Origin: Pseudomonadota bacterium
GTDB lineage: Bacteria; Pseudomonadota; Alphaproteobacteria; Reyranellales; Reyranellaceae
DNA length: 64,000 bases
Reading direction: 5' to 3'
Assembly: GCA_018240745.1 (NCBI GenBank)
Contig: JAFEFF010000174.1
Coordinates: 30,588-94,587, forward strand
Below the pieces are notes generated by a model. That model was not told the DNA's origin. It made no database searches and worked only from the letters and a program-made list of their open reading frames with translations. Shown in pieces: positions 8,902-18,897 of this stretch (position 1 is the first letter of the stretch; every line of letters starts with the position of its first letter). The position numbers and the translations under genes were made by a program.

Positions 8902-8918
8902 TGCAAAAACGCATATCT
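8902..8918 (-). promoter_or_regulatory. 17-bp shared upstream motif, copy 3
   Basis: Minus strand AGATATGCGTTTTTGCA, identical at all 17 positions to the site at 3968-3984 although the flanking DNA differs. It lies in the 163-base gap between lnt and the XRE regulator gene, upstream of the latter. It could be a binding site of a shared regulator or an uncommon promoter. Confidence 0.5.
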
Positions 8919-8969
8919 ACACGTCAAGAGTGCAGACGACATATGCCCACCAATAGTGGAAATCAAGCA

Positions 8970-10472
8970 CTAACGTTGACGCTGGGGCCGTGCCACCGCC
9001 ACAAACAGGACGAGTATCGTCAGAAATGCCAACAACGTCCAATCGTGCCACCTAGCGTACAGGGTTTCTGCGCGCGCAGGTGGAAGCACGTGGTCGATTA
9101 CACCTGTCTGCTCCATATCCAACGATGCAATTACCCGGCCGAAGGCATCGATCACCGCGGAAACGCCCGTATTGGCGGCGCGGATCATCGGTAATCCCTC
9201 TTCCACTGTGCGCAACCGCGCACTGGTGAGGTGCTGATAGGGACCGCTCGAGGTACCGAACCACGCATCGTTGGTGATGTTCAAGAGCCAGGCCGGCCGT
9301 GCGCCAGGACCTGTAACCGCACCGGGAAAGATTGCCTCATAACAAATGAGTGGCGAGAACGGCGGCAGGCCGGGCAGCGACAGGGTAGCGAACGCCTCGC
9401 CTTTCTCGAACGAGCCCCGGCCAATCAGGCCGGTGAGCGGCGGCCACTCCTTGTGGAACGGGATGTACTCGCCAAACGGCACGAGATGGACCTTGTCGTA
9501 GGTCGCCTTGACCACACCCTCGGGGTCGATGGCGAGCAGGGAGTTCCATACCCCGTCCTGGATATTGTCTCCCGCGCGCGCCGTGCCCGTCAGCAGATAT
9601 CCACCGCGCGGCGCTGCGACCGCCAGCATCGCAAGCCCCGGGGAATCCGGCTGGATGATGAAGGGCGACGCCGTTTCGGGCCACACGACGGCCGCAAGCT
9701 TGTCGAAGCCGTCGCGCCGGCTGAGGTCGATCAGCTTCTTGAGCTGGGCCGCGCGGCTTTCAGGCCGCCATTTCTCGGCCTGCGGGATATTGGGCTGCAC
9801 GATCCGGATGAGCGGTGCGGTTGTCGGCGCATCGACCGCCCCCATCACCGCTCGACCGGCCCCCCCGGCCACGCCGACCGCCAGCAACGCCGCCACGGAT
9901 GCCCGCCAGCCAGCGGCCGGGGCGGCGAGAATCATGAAGCTCAGGGTGCCAAGCCCGTAGACACCCACCAGCGACGCGCTCTGCAGCAGCGGCGTGGCAA
10001 ACGCCCAGACGTGGCCCAGGGGATTCCACGGATAGCCGGTGAAGATATGGCCGCGTACCCATTCTGCGGCCGTCCAGGCGATGGCCAGGAGCACCAATCT
10101 TCGATAGTGGCCTGCAAGATACGGCCAGCGCAGCGCGAGTTTCTTCGCCGTCCACGCCGCCGCGGCGGGAAAAATGCCGAGCACGATCGCAAGGCCGAGG
10201 ACAGCCGGCACCGCAAGGGGCGCGAAGTCGGCGGGCGGCACGAAGAACGCCTCGACGATCCAGTACGAGCCGACGGTGAAATGACCGAGGCCCCAGGCCC
10301 AGGCGCGCAAGCCGGCGATGCGGGCCGTGGGCGCCGTGTCCCACAGCCAGACCAGGCCCATTATCCCGAGGACGCCGAAGGGCAACCAGAACAGCGGCGG
10401 CATGGCCAGGGCCGCGAGCATGCCCGCCACCGCCCCGGCGCCCGGAGCGCGCCATCCTTGCAAGCTTGCCAC
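8970..10472 (-). CDS. lnt: Apolipoprotein N-acyltransferase
   Basis: Adds the third acyl chain to the N-terminal cysteine of lipoproteins at the inner membrane. The 500-residue protein has about six N-terminal membrane segments (to roughly residue 210), a nitrilase-fold periplasmic domain and one C-terminal membrane helix. The catalytic triad is visible: E266 in WPETA, K327 in YDKVHLVPFGEY and C377 in LICYEAIFP. It starts at a GTG (10472), ten bases after the corC stop, so it belongs to the ybeY-corC-lnt type operon that is conserved across proteobacteria. Confidence 0.96.
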   Translation of the reverse strand: MASLQGWRAPGAGAVAGMLAALAMPPLFWLPFGVLGIMGLVWLWDTAPTARIAGLRAWAWGLGHFTVGSYWIVEAFFVPPADFAPLAVPAVLGLAIVLGIFPAAAAWTAKKLALRWPYLAGHYRRLVLLAIAWTAAEWVRGHIFTGYPWNPLGHVWAFATPLLQSASLVGVYGLGTLSFMILAAPAAGWRASVAALLAVGVAGGAGRAVMGAVDAPTTAPLIRIVQPNIPQAEKWRPESRAAQLKKLIDLSRRDGFDKLAAVVWPETASPFIIQPDSPGLAMLAVAAPRGGYLLTGTARAGDNIQDGVWNSLLAIDPEGVVKATYDKVHLVPFGEYIPFHKEWPPLTGLIGRGSFEKGEAFATLSLPGLPPFSPLICYEAIFPGAVTGPGARPAWLLNITNDAWFGTSSGPYQHLTSARLRTVEEGLPMIRAANTGVSAVIDAFGRVIASLDMEQTGVIDHVLPPARAETLYARWHDWTLLAFLTILVLFVAVARPQRQR

Positions 10473-10482
10473 CGAAACGACG

Positions 10483-11427
10483 TCAGGCGGCGGTCTGTTC
10501 GGCCGCGGGCGGCCGGACCCTGAGGCGCCGGATGCGCCGTGGATCGACGTCGAGGATCTCGAACTCGACGCCGGACGGATGCCGCACCACCTCGCCCCGC
10601 TCGGGAATGCGGCCCAGCAGCGAGAAGATCAGGCCGCCGACCGTGTCGATCTCGCGCCGCTCGTCCTCCGACAGCACGTTGCCGATCTCCTGCTCCAGCA
10701 TCTCGACCGGCGTGCGGCCATTGACGTCGAGCGTGCCGTCGGCGCGGCGCGACAGCACCGGCGCCTGGGCGACATCGTGCTCGTCCTCGATCTCGCCGAC
10801 GATCTCCTCGACCAGGTCCTCGATGGTCAGCAACCCGTCGGTGCCGCCGAACTCGTCGACCACCAGCGCCATGTGCGTGCGCGAGCGGCGCATGTCGAGC
10901 AGCATGTCGAGCACCGGAAGCGTCGGCGCCACGAACACCACGCGGCGCAATATGTCGCGCAGATTGAACTTCTTGGGCGTGCCCCAGTAGGCCAGCACGT
11001 CCTTGATGTGGACCATCCCGATCACATCATCGAGCGATTCGCGAAAGACAGGGTAGCGCGAATGGGCCTCGGCCTGGATCAGCCTCACCACCTCGTCGAG
11101 CGGCGTGTTGGCCGAGATGCCGATGATGTCGACCCGCGGCACCATGACGTCGCGCACGGTCTTGTCGCGCAGCTTCAGGATGTTGGCGAGCAGGACCCGC
11201 TGGTCCTCGCTGATCGGGGTATCGCTCTCGGGCGTCTCCTCGATCAGCTCCTCGATCGCTTCGCGGACCGCCTCGTTCTTCTCGCGCCGCCGCAGCCGCC
11301 GCAAGATCGCACGCAGCAAGCCGCCGTTGGAGACGACGTCGTTGGCCAGCGCCGATGTCGCCGATGGCTCTCCATCCCGGCCAAGCCCGCCAGGGCTCGA
11401 CGGGGGGCGCGCTGTGGAATCCGGCAT
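10483..11427 (-). CDS. corC: CorC/HlyC-type CBS domain protein
   Basis: A 314-residue cytosolic protein: a polar N-terminus, two CBS domains (about residues 70-200; VMVPRVDIIGIS and DVIGMVHIKDVL, then MALVVDEFGGTDGLLTIEDL), and a C-terminal CorC_HlyC transporter-associated domain (about 220-305). It lacks the DUF21 membrane domain, so it is the short, soluble form. CorC-type proteins are linked to magnesium/cobalt efflux and envelope homeostasis. It is followed by lnt after ten bases. Upstream the ybeY partner is separated from it by an aldo/keto reductase gene on the other strand. Confidence 0.93.
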   Translation of the reverse strand: MPDSTARPPSSPGGLGRDGEPSATSALANDVVSNGGLLRAILRRLRRREKNEAVREAIEELIEETPESDTPISEDQRVLLANILKLRDKTVRDVMVPRVDIIGISANTPLDEVVRLIQAEAHSRYPVFRESLDDVIGMVHIKDVLAYWGTPKKFNLRDILRRVVFVAPTLPVLDMLLDMRRSRTHMALVVDEFGGTDGLLTIEDLVEEIVGEIEDEHDVAQAPVLSRRADGTLDVNGRTPVEMLEQEIGNVLSEDERREIDTVGGLIFSLLGRIPERGEVVRHPSGVEFEILDVDPRRIRRLRVRPPAAEQTAA

Positions 11428-11480
11428 GACTCGTAAGATAGGGTAACGCGCTTGCGTTGCAATGCGATGGAAGGTTCTTG

Positions 11481-12311
11481 ATGCGTTCCTGCAAAATGCC
11501 GTCCGGCAACGAAATGCCCGTTTTCGGGATCGGCACCTGGCGGATGGGCGAAAGCCGCGCCAAGCGCGACCAGGAGCTCGCGGCGATCAAGTACGCCCTG
11601 GAGCTCGGCTATCCCATGATCGACACCGCCGAAATGTACGGCGACGGCGGCGCCGAGGAGATCGTCGGCGAGGCGCTGGCTGGCGTCCGCAAGCGCCCCT
11701 TCATCGTCAGCAAGGTTTACCCACACAACGCCAGCCGCAGCGGCACGATCGCCGCCTGCGAACGCAGCCTCAAGCGCATGAAGCTGGAGCGCATCGACCT
11801 TTACCTGCTGCACTGGCGCGGCGGCGTGCCGCTCGCGGAGACCTACGAGGCGTTTTTCCGGCTGCGTCAGGCGGGCAAGATCGCCGACTTCGGCGTCAGC
11901 AACTTCGACACCGGCGACATGGAAGAGGCGGCGACCCTCGACAAGGGGCTGACCGGCAGCGACCAGGTGCTCTACTGCCTGTCGCGCCGCGGGCCGGAGT
12001 ACGACCTGCTGCCGTGGCTGCGCCAGCGCTCGATCCCGCTGATGGCCTATTCGCCGCTCGACCAGGGCCGGCTGCTGGGCAACGCGACGCTGAAGAAGCT
12101 CGCCGGCGACTTGCGCTGCACGCCGGCGCAACTGGCGCTCGCCTGGGTGCTGGCGCAACCGGGCGTCGTCACCATCCCCAAGTCGATGACACGCGAGCGG
12201 GTGAAGGAGAATCTCGGAGCGGTCGACCTGAAGCTCTCACCTGACGTCCGGTCCGAGCTCGACCGCGCCTTCCCGCCGCCCAAGCGCAAGCAAGCACTGG
12301 GGATGCTCTGA
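11481..12311 (+). CDS. Aldo/keto reductase
   Basis: A 276-residue NADPH-dependent oxidoreductase of the AKR fold. The catalytic tetrad is D (in MIDTAEMYGDG), Y (in the same AEMYG segment), K (in FIVSKVYPHN) and H (in YLLHWRGG). The C-terminal NADPH-binding stretch is VVTIPKSMTRERVKENL. It closely matches the bacterial AKR subgroup with the GTWRMGE opening. The ATG at 11481 is chosen because GGAAGG precedes it by seven bases; an upstream TTG at 11457 would lengthen it. It lies on the opposite strand between ybeY and corC, genes usually adjacent, and converges with ybeY three bases away. The substrate is unknown. Confidence 0.88.
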   Translation: MRSCKMPSGNEMPVFGIGTWRMGESRAKRDQELAAIKYALELGYPMIDTAEMYGDGGAEEIVGEALAGVRKRPFIVSKVYPHNASRSGTIAACERSLKRMKLERIDLYLLHWRGGVPLAETYEAFFRLRQAGKIADFGVSNFDTGDMEEAATLDKGLTGSDQVLYCLSRRGPEYDLLPWLRQRSIPLMAYSPLDQGRLLGNATLKKLAGDLRCTPAQLALAWVLAQPGVVTIPKSMTRERVKENLGAVDLKLSPDVRSELDRAFPPPKRKQALGML

Positions 12312-12747
12312 CTTTCAGGATGACGGAGTGTAGGGATCTGCAATTCCGAGCTTCTTCAGGATACGCCGCTCCAGCGCTTCCATGCGCTCGGCGTCGGCGT
12401 CGCTGGTCTCGTGGTCGTAGCCCAGGAGGTGCAGCGTGCCGTGCACCACGAGATGCGCGACGTGGTCGGCCGGCGTCTTCTTCTGCTCGCGCGCCTCGCG
12501 CCACACGGTCTGGCGGGCCAGCACGATGTCACCCAGGAAGGCCTTCTCGCCGGACGGGTAGGACAACACGTTGGTCGGCTTGTCCTTCCTGCGGTCGCGC
12601 TTGTTGAGCGCCTGGACGCGCTTGTCGTCGGACAGTGCGACGGTTAACGACCTTGTCTTCGCGCGCAGGACCGCGCGCGCGGCCTTGCGCACCAGCCGCT
12701 CGACGCCGGGCAGGGCACGGGCCCACGCCGCATCGATAAGGACGACG

Positions 12748-13691
<944 letters not shown>

Positions 13692-13695
<4 letters not shown>

Positions 13696-15131
13696 GCGGC
13701 GGCCTCGCAAGCCCCCGGGTCGTCGACCGTGACGATCTCGCCGGCCAGGCTGTTGGCATGGCCCTCGGTGAGCCGCGCCGCGACGATGCGGCCGATCAGC
13801 CGCACCTGGCCGTTCGCATAGACCGACTGCAGCCACGGCGTCTTGCCGACGAGCTGACCGGGCCTGCGGCCCGGCTCGGCGAACAGCACCGGCACGGTCT
13901 GGCCGACCTTGGAGGCGTTGAAGGCGCGGGCCTGATCGGCCAGCAGAACCAGCAGGGCATGCAGCCGGGCCGACTTCACCGTCTCCGGCACCTGGCCGTC
14001 CATCGCCGCCCCCGGCGTGCCGGGCCGGCGGCTGTACTTGAAGGAGAATGCCGAGGCGAAGCCCACCTGCTCGACCAGTCGCATGGTGTCATCGAAGTCC
14101 GCATCGCTCTCGCCCGGGAAGCCGACGATGAAGTCGGACGACAGGGCGAGATCGGGTCGCGCGGTGCGCAGGCGATCGGCGAGACGCAGGAAGAGATCGC
14201 GGCCGTGGCGGCGGTTCATCGCCTCGAGGATGCGGTCCGAGCCCGACTGCACCGGCAAGTGCAGGTACGGCATGAGCTGCGGCACCTCGCCGTGCGCGGC
14301 GATCAGCTCGTCATCCATGTCGCGCGGATGGGAGGTCGTGTAGCGGATGCGCGCCACGCCCTCGATCCCGGCGATTTCCCGGATGAGCCGCGCGAGAGAC
14401 CACGTCGTGCCACCCCCCAACGAGCTCGAGGGCGCCTCGCCGTGATAGGCGTTGACGTTCTGGCCGAGCAGGGTGATCTCGATCGCGCCCGCCTCGACGA
14501 GCTGCCGCGCCTCGGCCAGCACCTTGGCGGCCGGCCGCGAATACTCCGCGCCGCGCGTGTAGGGCACGACGCAGAAGGTGCAGAACCTGTCACAGCCTTC
14601 CTGGATCGACAGGAAAGCCGAGCCCGCGCGCACGCCCATGGGCGCCGGCAGATGGTCGAACTTGCTCTCGGCCGGGAAGTCGGTGTCGAGCACGCCGGCG
14701 CCCGGCAGCCGCTTGCCGGCCTTGGCGATCGCCGCCTTGCGCTCGGCTTCGGCGAGGAGCTGCGGCAGGCGATGGTACGCCTGCGGGCCGACCACGATGT
14801 CGACCGCGGGCTGCCGCCGGGCAATCTCCTCGCCCTCGGCCTGGGCGACGCAGCCGGCGACGGCGATGGTGAGATCGCTGCCCCCGGCGCGGCGCTCGAC
14901 CTTGAGGTCGCGCATGCGGCCGAGCTCGGAATACACTTTCTCCGAGGCATGCTCGCGGATGTGGCAGGTGTTCAGCACCACCAGGTCCGCCTGCTCCGGC
15001 ACGGCCGCGAGCGCATAGCCGAGCGGCCGCAGGACGTCGGCCATGCGGTCGGAATCGTAGACATTCATCTGGCACCCGTAGGTGCGGATGAAGACGCGCT
15101 TGCGCTGTCCGTTGGAGCGGACCGAACTCAT
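13692..15131 (-). CDS. miaB: tRNA-2-methylthio-N6-dimethylallyladenosine synthase
   Basis: A radical SAM methylthiotransferase that adds the methylthio group to i6A37 of tRNAs reading UNN codons. N-terminal UPF0004 domain with three auxiliary-cluster cysteines (C20, C56, C94; [22 protein letters not shown]). The radical SAM motif is CDRFCTFC at 180-187, and a C-terminal TRAM domain (about 400-465) binds RNA. Length 479. It is the first gene of the miaB-phoH-ybeY overlap series. Confidence 0.97.
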
Positions 15132-15192
15132 GGATCTCCGGTTTTGGAACGGCCGGGTTCTATCAAATCCGGCCGGTCCATGCCAGCCGCGC

Positions 15193-16002
15193 CTAGGCCA
15201 GCTTGGGCAACAGCTCGTCGCGGCCGCAATTGGCTGCCTGCACGCCCATCGAGACCTGCCGGAAACAGAACTCGGCCAGCTTCTTGCGATCGCCCAGCCT
15301 GTCGATGTCGACCGGCGGGAAGAAGGTCACCACCGCCTCGGTTTCGCCCAGGCAGGTCATCTGCCAGAGGTGCGGCACCAGGTCGAGGTCGCCGAACCAC
15401 GCGAACAGGGGTCGCCAGTAGCGGCCGAGCGGGATGCCGTCGAGCCGGGTGTAGGAGATGGCGACCGGCTGCACCACGATCGGCTTGTCGTCGCGCCGGA
15501 GCTGGGCCACCCCGAACAGGGCGCTGCGGAAGGGCAGCACGCGCGTGCCGTCGCTCGAGGTGCCCTCGGGGAACAGCAGCAGGTTGTCGCCGGTGTTCAG
15601 CCTGCGCAGCATCTCGTCGCGGCTGGCGCTGGTCTTGCCCGAGCTGCGCTCGATGAAGATCGTGCGCTGCGCCTTGGCGAGCGTCGAGAAGAACGGCCAG
15701 GTCGCCACTTCGGCCTTGGCGACGAAGCTGCCCGGCACCAGCCCGCCCAGCACCTCGATGTCGAGATAGGAGACGTGGTTGCAGACGAACAGCGTCGGCG
15801 TGATGCCCGAGCGCGTGCCGCGCACCCGCACCCGAATGCCGAGGATGACGCAGACGAAGCGGTGATAGGCGACCGGCATCCAGCGGATGATCGGCTGGAT
15901 GCGCAGCGCCATCGCCAGCAGATAGAGCGGGACCGCGATCAGCGTGACGGTGAGGTAGCACAGCAGGCGGAAGGCGCCGCGCAAAGGAGAGCCGATCCAC
16001 AT
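15193..16002 (-). CDS. olsA: 1-acyl-glycerol-3-phosphate acyltransferase, OlsA-type
   Basis: A 269-residue PlsC-fold acyltransferase: an N-terminal membrane helix (about 14-34), block I NHVSYLD at 75-81 (the HX4D catalytic pair in shortened form), and block III FPEGTS at 144-149. The ATG at 16002 lies 12 bases after the stop of the preceding gene, whose product resembles OlsB. The adjacent pair matches the ornithine-lipid module, where OlsB N-acylates ornithine and OlsA O-acylates lyso-ornithine lipid. PlsC activity for glycerophospholipids is the alternative; sequence alone cannot separate these. Confidence 0.75.
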   Translation of the reverse strand: MWIGSPLRGAFRLLCYLTVTLIAVPLYLLAMALRIQPIIRWMPVAYHRFVCVILGIRVRVRGTRSGITPTLFVCNHVSYLDIEVLGGLVPGSFVAKAEVATWPFFSTLAKAQRTIFIERSSGKTSASRDEMLRRLNTGDNLLLFPEGTSSDGTRVLPFRSALFGVAQLRRDDKPIVVQPVAISYTRLDGIPLGRYWRPLFAWFGDLDLVPHLWQMTCLGETEAVVTFFPPVDIDRLGDRKKLAEFCFRQVSMGVQAANCGRDELLPKLA

Positions 16003-16013
16003 CGACGAGGCGA

Positions 16014-16862
16014 TCAGTCCTTGTCGATCGCGCCGCGCTCGTAGTGCCGCATGTACTTCTCGGTCACCAGCTCGGTCTTGACGATGATGAACACGTCGGT
16101 GGTGTTGAACTGCCGGTCGATCACCGCGCCGTCGCCGACATAGCCGCCCAATCTGAGGTAGCCCTTGATCAGCGGCGGGAGGCGGGCCATCGCCTTGCGC
16201 TGGTCGTAGCCGTCGCGCGGCAGCATCTCCATGTTGACGAAGCGGCTCTCGACCGCGCGCACGCGAATCTCCGGCGGCGCGAGATGATGGTGATAGAGGT
16301 AGCTCATCGCCTGTGCGTGCTGCTGCGGGTCGGTGCCCGGGAAGCTGGCGCAGCCGAACATCACCTGGATGTTGTAGTGGTAGGCGTAGAGCGCGATGCC
16401 CCGCCACAGCATCTGCATGGTCGCGGTGTTGCGCGCGTCCTTGGCGATGCACGACCGGCCGACCTCGAGCACCTCGCCCGGATAGTCGATCATCTTCTGC
16501 ACGTCGTACTCGGCCGACGAATAGAAGCGGCCCATCTTCGCCGCCGCCGGCCGGCGGATCATGCGATAGGTGCCGACGATTCCCTCCGGGCCGTCGCCGC
16601 GGCGGCGATCCAGCACCAGCAGGTGATCGCAGACCTCGTCGTAGGCATCGAAATCGCGGCGCTGCACCGCCATCTCCGGCGTCGGATGCGCCGACATCTC
16701 CTCGTAGAAGATGCGGTAGCGCAGACGCTGCGCGGCGTCGATTTCCTCCGCCGTCTGCGCGAGACGGACCTCGAAGTCGCCGGCAACGACCTTGACGATT
16801 TCCCGATTGGAAATCGGCGGGCCAAGAAGCTCGGCTTCACTGTCAGCACGGTCAATGCGCAT
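16014..16862 (-). CDS. olsB: GNAT-fold N-acyltransferase, OlsB-like
   Basis: A 282-residue protein of the autoinducer-synthase/hemolysin-like acyltransferase group (COG3176). Typical segments are RYRIFYEEMSAHP near residue 50, DEVCDHLLVLD, VGTYRMIR, LEVGRSCIAKDARN and MFGCASFPGTDP. These match the OlsB proteins that transfer a 3-hydroxyacyl group from acyl carrier protein to ornithine. The PlsC-type gene follows 12 bases downstream. It is transcribed away from fur with a 66-base gap. The substrate is inferred from family and neighbour. Confidence 0.8.
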   Translation of the reverse strand: MRIDRADSEAELLGPPISNREIVKVVAGDFEVRLAQTAEEIDAAQRLRYRIFYEEMSAHPTPEMAVQRRDFDAYDEVCDHLLVLDRRRGDGPEGIVGTYRMIRRPAAAKMGRFYSSAEYDVQKMIDYPGEVLEVGRSCIAKDARNTATMQMLWRGIALYAYHYNIQVMFGCASFPGTDPQQHAQAMSYLYHHHLAPPEIRVRAVESRFVNMEMLPRDGYDQRKAMARLPPLIKGYLRLGGYVGDGAVIDRQFNTTDVFIIVKTELVTEKYMRHYERGAIDKD

Positions 16863-16928
16863 GATAAATCCGCAAGGGTACCGCCCCGATCATCCGGCCA
16901 TTATCGGGCCGGCGAGCAGGCCGTCCAC

Positions 16929-17366
16929 TCATTTCTGGCGGTCGGATTTGCCGTCCAGGGGCACCCCGAACAGCTCCAGACGATGGCCGACCAGTCGGTA
17001 GCCGGCTTTTTCGGCGATCCTGCGCTGCAAGTCCTCGATCTCGTCATTGTGGAATTCGATGACCCTGCCGCTCTGGATGTCGATCAGGTGATCGTGGTGC
17101 TCGCTCGGCGTCTCCTCGTAGCGCGCGCGGCCGTCGCCGAAATCGTGCTTGGCCAGGATGCCCGCCTCCTCGAACAACCGTACGGTCCGGTACACCGTGG
17201 CGATCGAGATGTTCGGATCGACCGCGGTGGCGCGCCTGTGCAGCGCCTCGACATCCGGATGGTCGTGCGAGTCGGACAGCACGCGCGCGATCACGCGGCG
17301 CTGGTCGGTCATCTTGAGACCCTTCTCCGCGCAGAGGGCTTCGAGTTTCGACTTCTGATCAGGCAT
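16929..17366 (-). CDS. fur: Fur-family metalloregulator (Fur/Mur type)
   Basis: A 145-residue regulator. Winged-helix DNA-binding domain (about 15-80) with TDQRRVIARVL and SIATVYRTVRLFEEAGI, and dimerisation domain with the metal-binding HHDH at 90-93 and ECH-like distal ligands. It lacks the CxxC pairs of zinc-structured Fur proteins and the heme motif of Irr. That fits the alphaproteobacterial Fur/Mur group, which may answer to iron or manganese. The ATG at 17366 is 46 bases from the divergent TusA-like gene. Confidence 0.9.
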   Translation of the reverse strand: MPDQKSKLEALCAEKGLKMTDQRRVIARVLSDSHDHPDVEALHRRATAVDPNISIATVYRTVRLFEEAGILAKHDFGDGRARYEETPSEHHDHLIDIQSGRVIEFHNDEIEDLQRRIAEKAGYRLVGHRLELFGVPLDGKSDRQK

Positions 17367-17412
17367 CTCGCGACACCCTACACCGCCTGTCGAACCGGGT
17401 ATAGTTGGCGCC

Positions 17413-17673
17413 ATGTCCAAGCCCGAGACTTCCAGGCGCGAGACGTCCAGTCCCGACCAGACGCTCGACATCACCGGCGAGGTCTGTCCGATGACGTTCG
17501 TGCGCACCAAGCTCAGGCTCGAACGCATGCAGCCCGGCGAGATGCTCGCCGTCCGCCTGCGTGGCGAAGAGCCCCTGCGGAACGTGCCGCGGGCGGCGCG
17601 GGACGAAGGACACATCATTTTGGGCATCGTGCCCGAGGGCAATGACCATATCGTGACTATCCGCCACCGCTGA
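17413..17673 (+). CDS. TusA/SirA-family sulfur carrier protein
   Basis: An 86-residue protein with the TusA signature GEVCPMTFVRTKLRLE; the catalytic cysteine is C25 in CPM. TusA-like proteins pass persulfide sulfur to tRNA thiolation or other sulfur pathways. It is divergent from fur and converges with rimI: its last codons (RHR and the stop) are in the first unit of the 15-bp tandem repeat that also codes for the RimI C-terminus, giving a 17-base antisense overlap. Paralogue choice (TusA versus other sulfur-relay members) cannot be settled here. Confidence 0.85.
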   Translation: MSKPETSRRETSSPDQTLDITGEVCPMTFVRTKLRLERMQPGEMLAVRLRGEEPLRNVPRAARDEGHIILGIVPEGNDHIVTIRHR

Positions 17674-18202
17674 GGCCGCCACCGCTGAGGCCGCCATCGC
17701 TGAGGTCGCCATCGCTGAGGTCGCCATCGCTGAGAGTCCGCCGCAGGACGAGCGCATCGGCAAATCCCGTCGGGCGCCGGTAGTAGGCGGCGCGCCCTCC
17801 CACTTCGACGAAGCCCGCCTGGGCATAGAGCGAGCGGGCGCCCGGATTGTCGACGCCGACCTCGAGGAAGAGCTGGCGCGCGCCCTGCCGACGTGAATGC
17901 TCGATCACCTCGTTGACCAGAGCTCTGCCGACGCCGCGTCGCCGGTGCTCGGCGCTGACGGCAAGCGTGAGCAGCTCGGCCTCATCGGCAATCGTGCGCC
18001 ACAGCACGACGCCGGCATCCTGGCCATCGATCCGCAGGATCAGCCCACCGCTTGCCGGCGTGGCCAGCAGCTCGGCCATTTCCTGGCGCGTCCACGGGCG
18101 CTCGCCCATCGGCGCGAAGGCTTCGCGGTGCAGGCCGGCGGCCCGATCGAGATCGAGCGCACCGATCGGATGCAGGTCGAAGCCGCTCATTCGCCCGCTC
18201 AT
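17657..18202 (-). CDS. rimI: Ribosomal-protein-S18-alanine N-acetyltransferase
   Basis: A 181-residue GNAT acetyltransferase: acetyl-CoA loop RRRGVGRALV, then FLEVGVDNPGARSLYAQAGF and the RRAAYY-like GGRAAYYRR typical of RimI. Its ATG overlaps the tsaB stop (ATGA at 18202), and tsaB-rimI is the usual order. The normal end of the family is at LVLRRTLS; here it is extended by five repeats of a five-residue unit, LS(D/G)G(D/G), coded by a tandem 15-bp repeat. The extension is probably disordered and may be recent. Confidence 0.9.
   Translation of the reverse strand: MSGRMSGFDLHPIGALDLDRAAGLHREAFAPMGERPWTRQEMAELLATPASGGLILRIDGQDAGVVLWRTIADEAELLTLAVSAEHRRRGVGRALVNEVIEHSRRQGARQLFLEVGVDNPGARSLYAQAGFVEVGGRAAYYRRPTGFADALVLRRTLSDGDLSDGDLSDGGLSGGGLSGGG
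17661..17735. repeat. Five tandem 15-bp repeats at the rimI 3' end
   Basis: Five adjacent units of the form CCGCCACCGCTGAGG with few substitutions (T at positions 1 and 7 in the later units). On the minus strand they code LSDGD/LSGGG at the RimI C-terminus; on the plus strand the first unit supplies the end of the TusA-like gene. Being a multiple of three, unit gain or loss would not disturb the RimI frame. Confidence 0.9.
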
Positions 18203-18858
18203 TCGACAGTGCGACGCGTGCCGTCCGGCGAGGTGACGTTGACGCCGCGCAGATAGAGCGGCCGTGGCAGCCCCTCGGCCTCGTTGCGTGCGCGCCAGGC
18301 ATCGGCACCGTCGGCCATCGCCAGCCGTGCCAGCAGGACGGGATCCGGCAGGGTTTGTTGGGCAATCGCGTTGGGCACCCGCTGCGCCAGAGCCCGGGCC
18401 TGAGGCCCGACGATGCGGCAAGGTCGTCCGGCGAGCTTCGCCGCCAGCGCCTCGGTCGTGGCGAGGAACGGAGCCTGGCCGTCGAATGCGCAGAACCAGT
18501 CGCCGAGATGCGTGTCGATGGCCGCGATCGAGACACGTTCGTCGTCGTTGGGTGCGGCGGCCAGCAACGCGTCCGTCGTGGTGATGCCGGCCAGCGGCAC
18601 GTCGAGCGCCAGCGCCAGTCCGCGCGCGGCAGCCAGGCCCACGCGCACGCCGGTGAAACTGCCCGGGCCGACGGTGACGGCGATCAGCGACAGCGTCCGC
18701 CGGTCGACGCGCGCTTGCTCCAGGGTCGACGCGATGGCGGGCAGCAGCGTGGCCGCCTGGCCGCGGCCTGTCTCGCGCCGTTCGGCCAGGCCGACCCCAT
18801 CGCGCACGACGGCAACGGCGAGGCCGCTGATGGCGCAGTCGAAGGCGAGGACGGTCAT
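18199..18858 (-). CDS. tsaB: tRNA threonylcarbamoyladenosine biosynthesis protein TsaB
   Basis: A 219-residue member of the ASKHA fold, required with TsaD and TsaE for t6A37 formation in tRNA. It begins MTVLAFDCAISGLAVAV and carries the family-defining VGPGSFTGVRVGLAAARGLA segment. The ATG at 18858 is chosen because it aligns with the usual TsaB start; an upstream in-frame ATG at 18888 would add ten residues. The end overlaps the rimI start. Confidence 0.92.
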   Translation of the reverse strand: MTVLAFDCAISGLAVAVVRDGVGLAERRETGRGQAATLLPAIASTLEQARVDRRTLSLIAVTVGPGSFTGVRVGLAAARGLALALDVPLAGITTTDALLAAAPNDDERVSIAAIDTHLGDWFCAFDGQAPFLATTEALAAKLAGRPCRIVGPQARALAQRVPNAIAQQTLPDPVLLARLAMADGADAWRARNEAEGLPRPLYLRGVNVTSPDGTRRTVE

Positions 18859-18897
18859 CCGCTGGCGCTCCGGGAAGCGGCTGGGCATTGTGCACTC

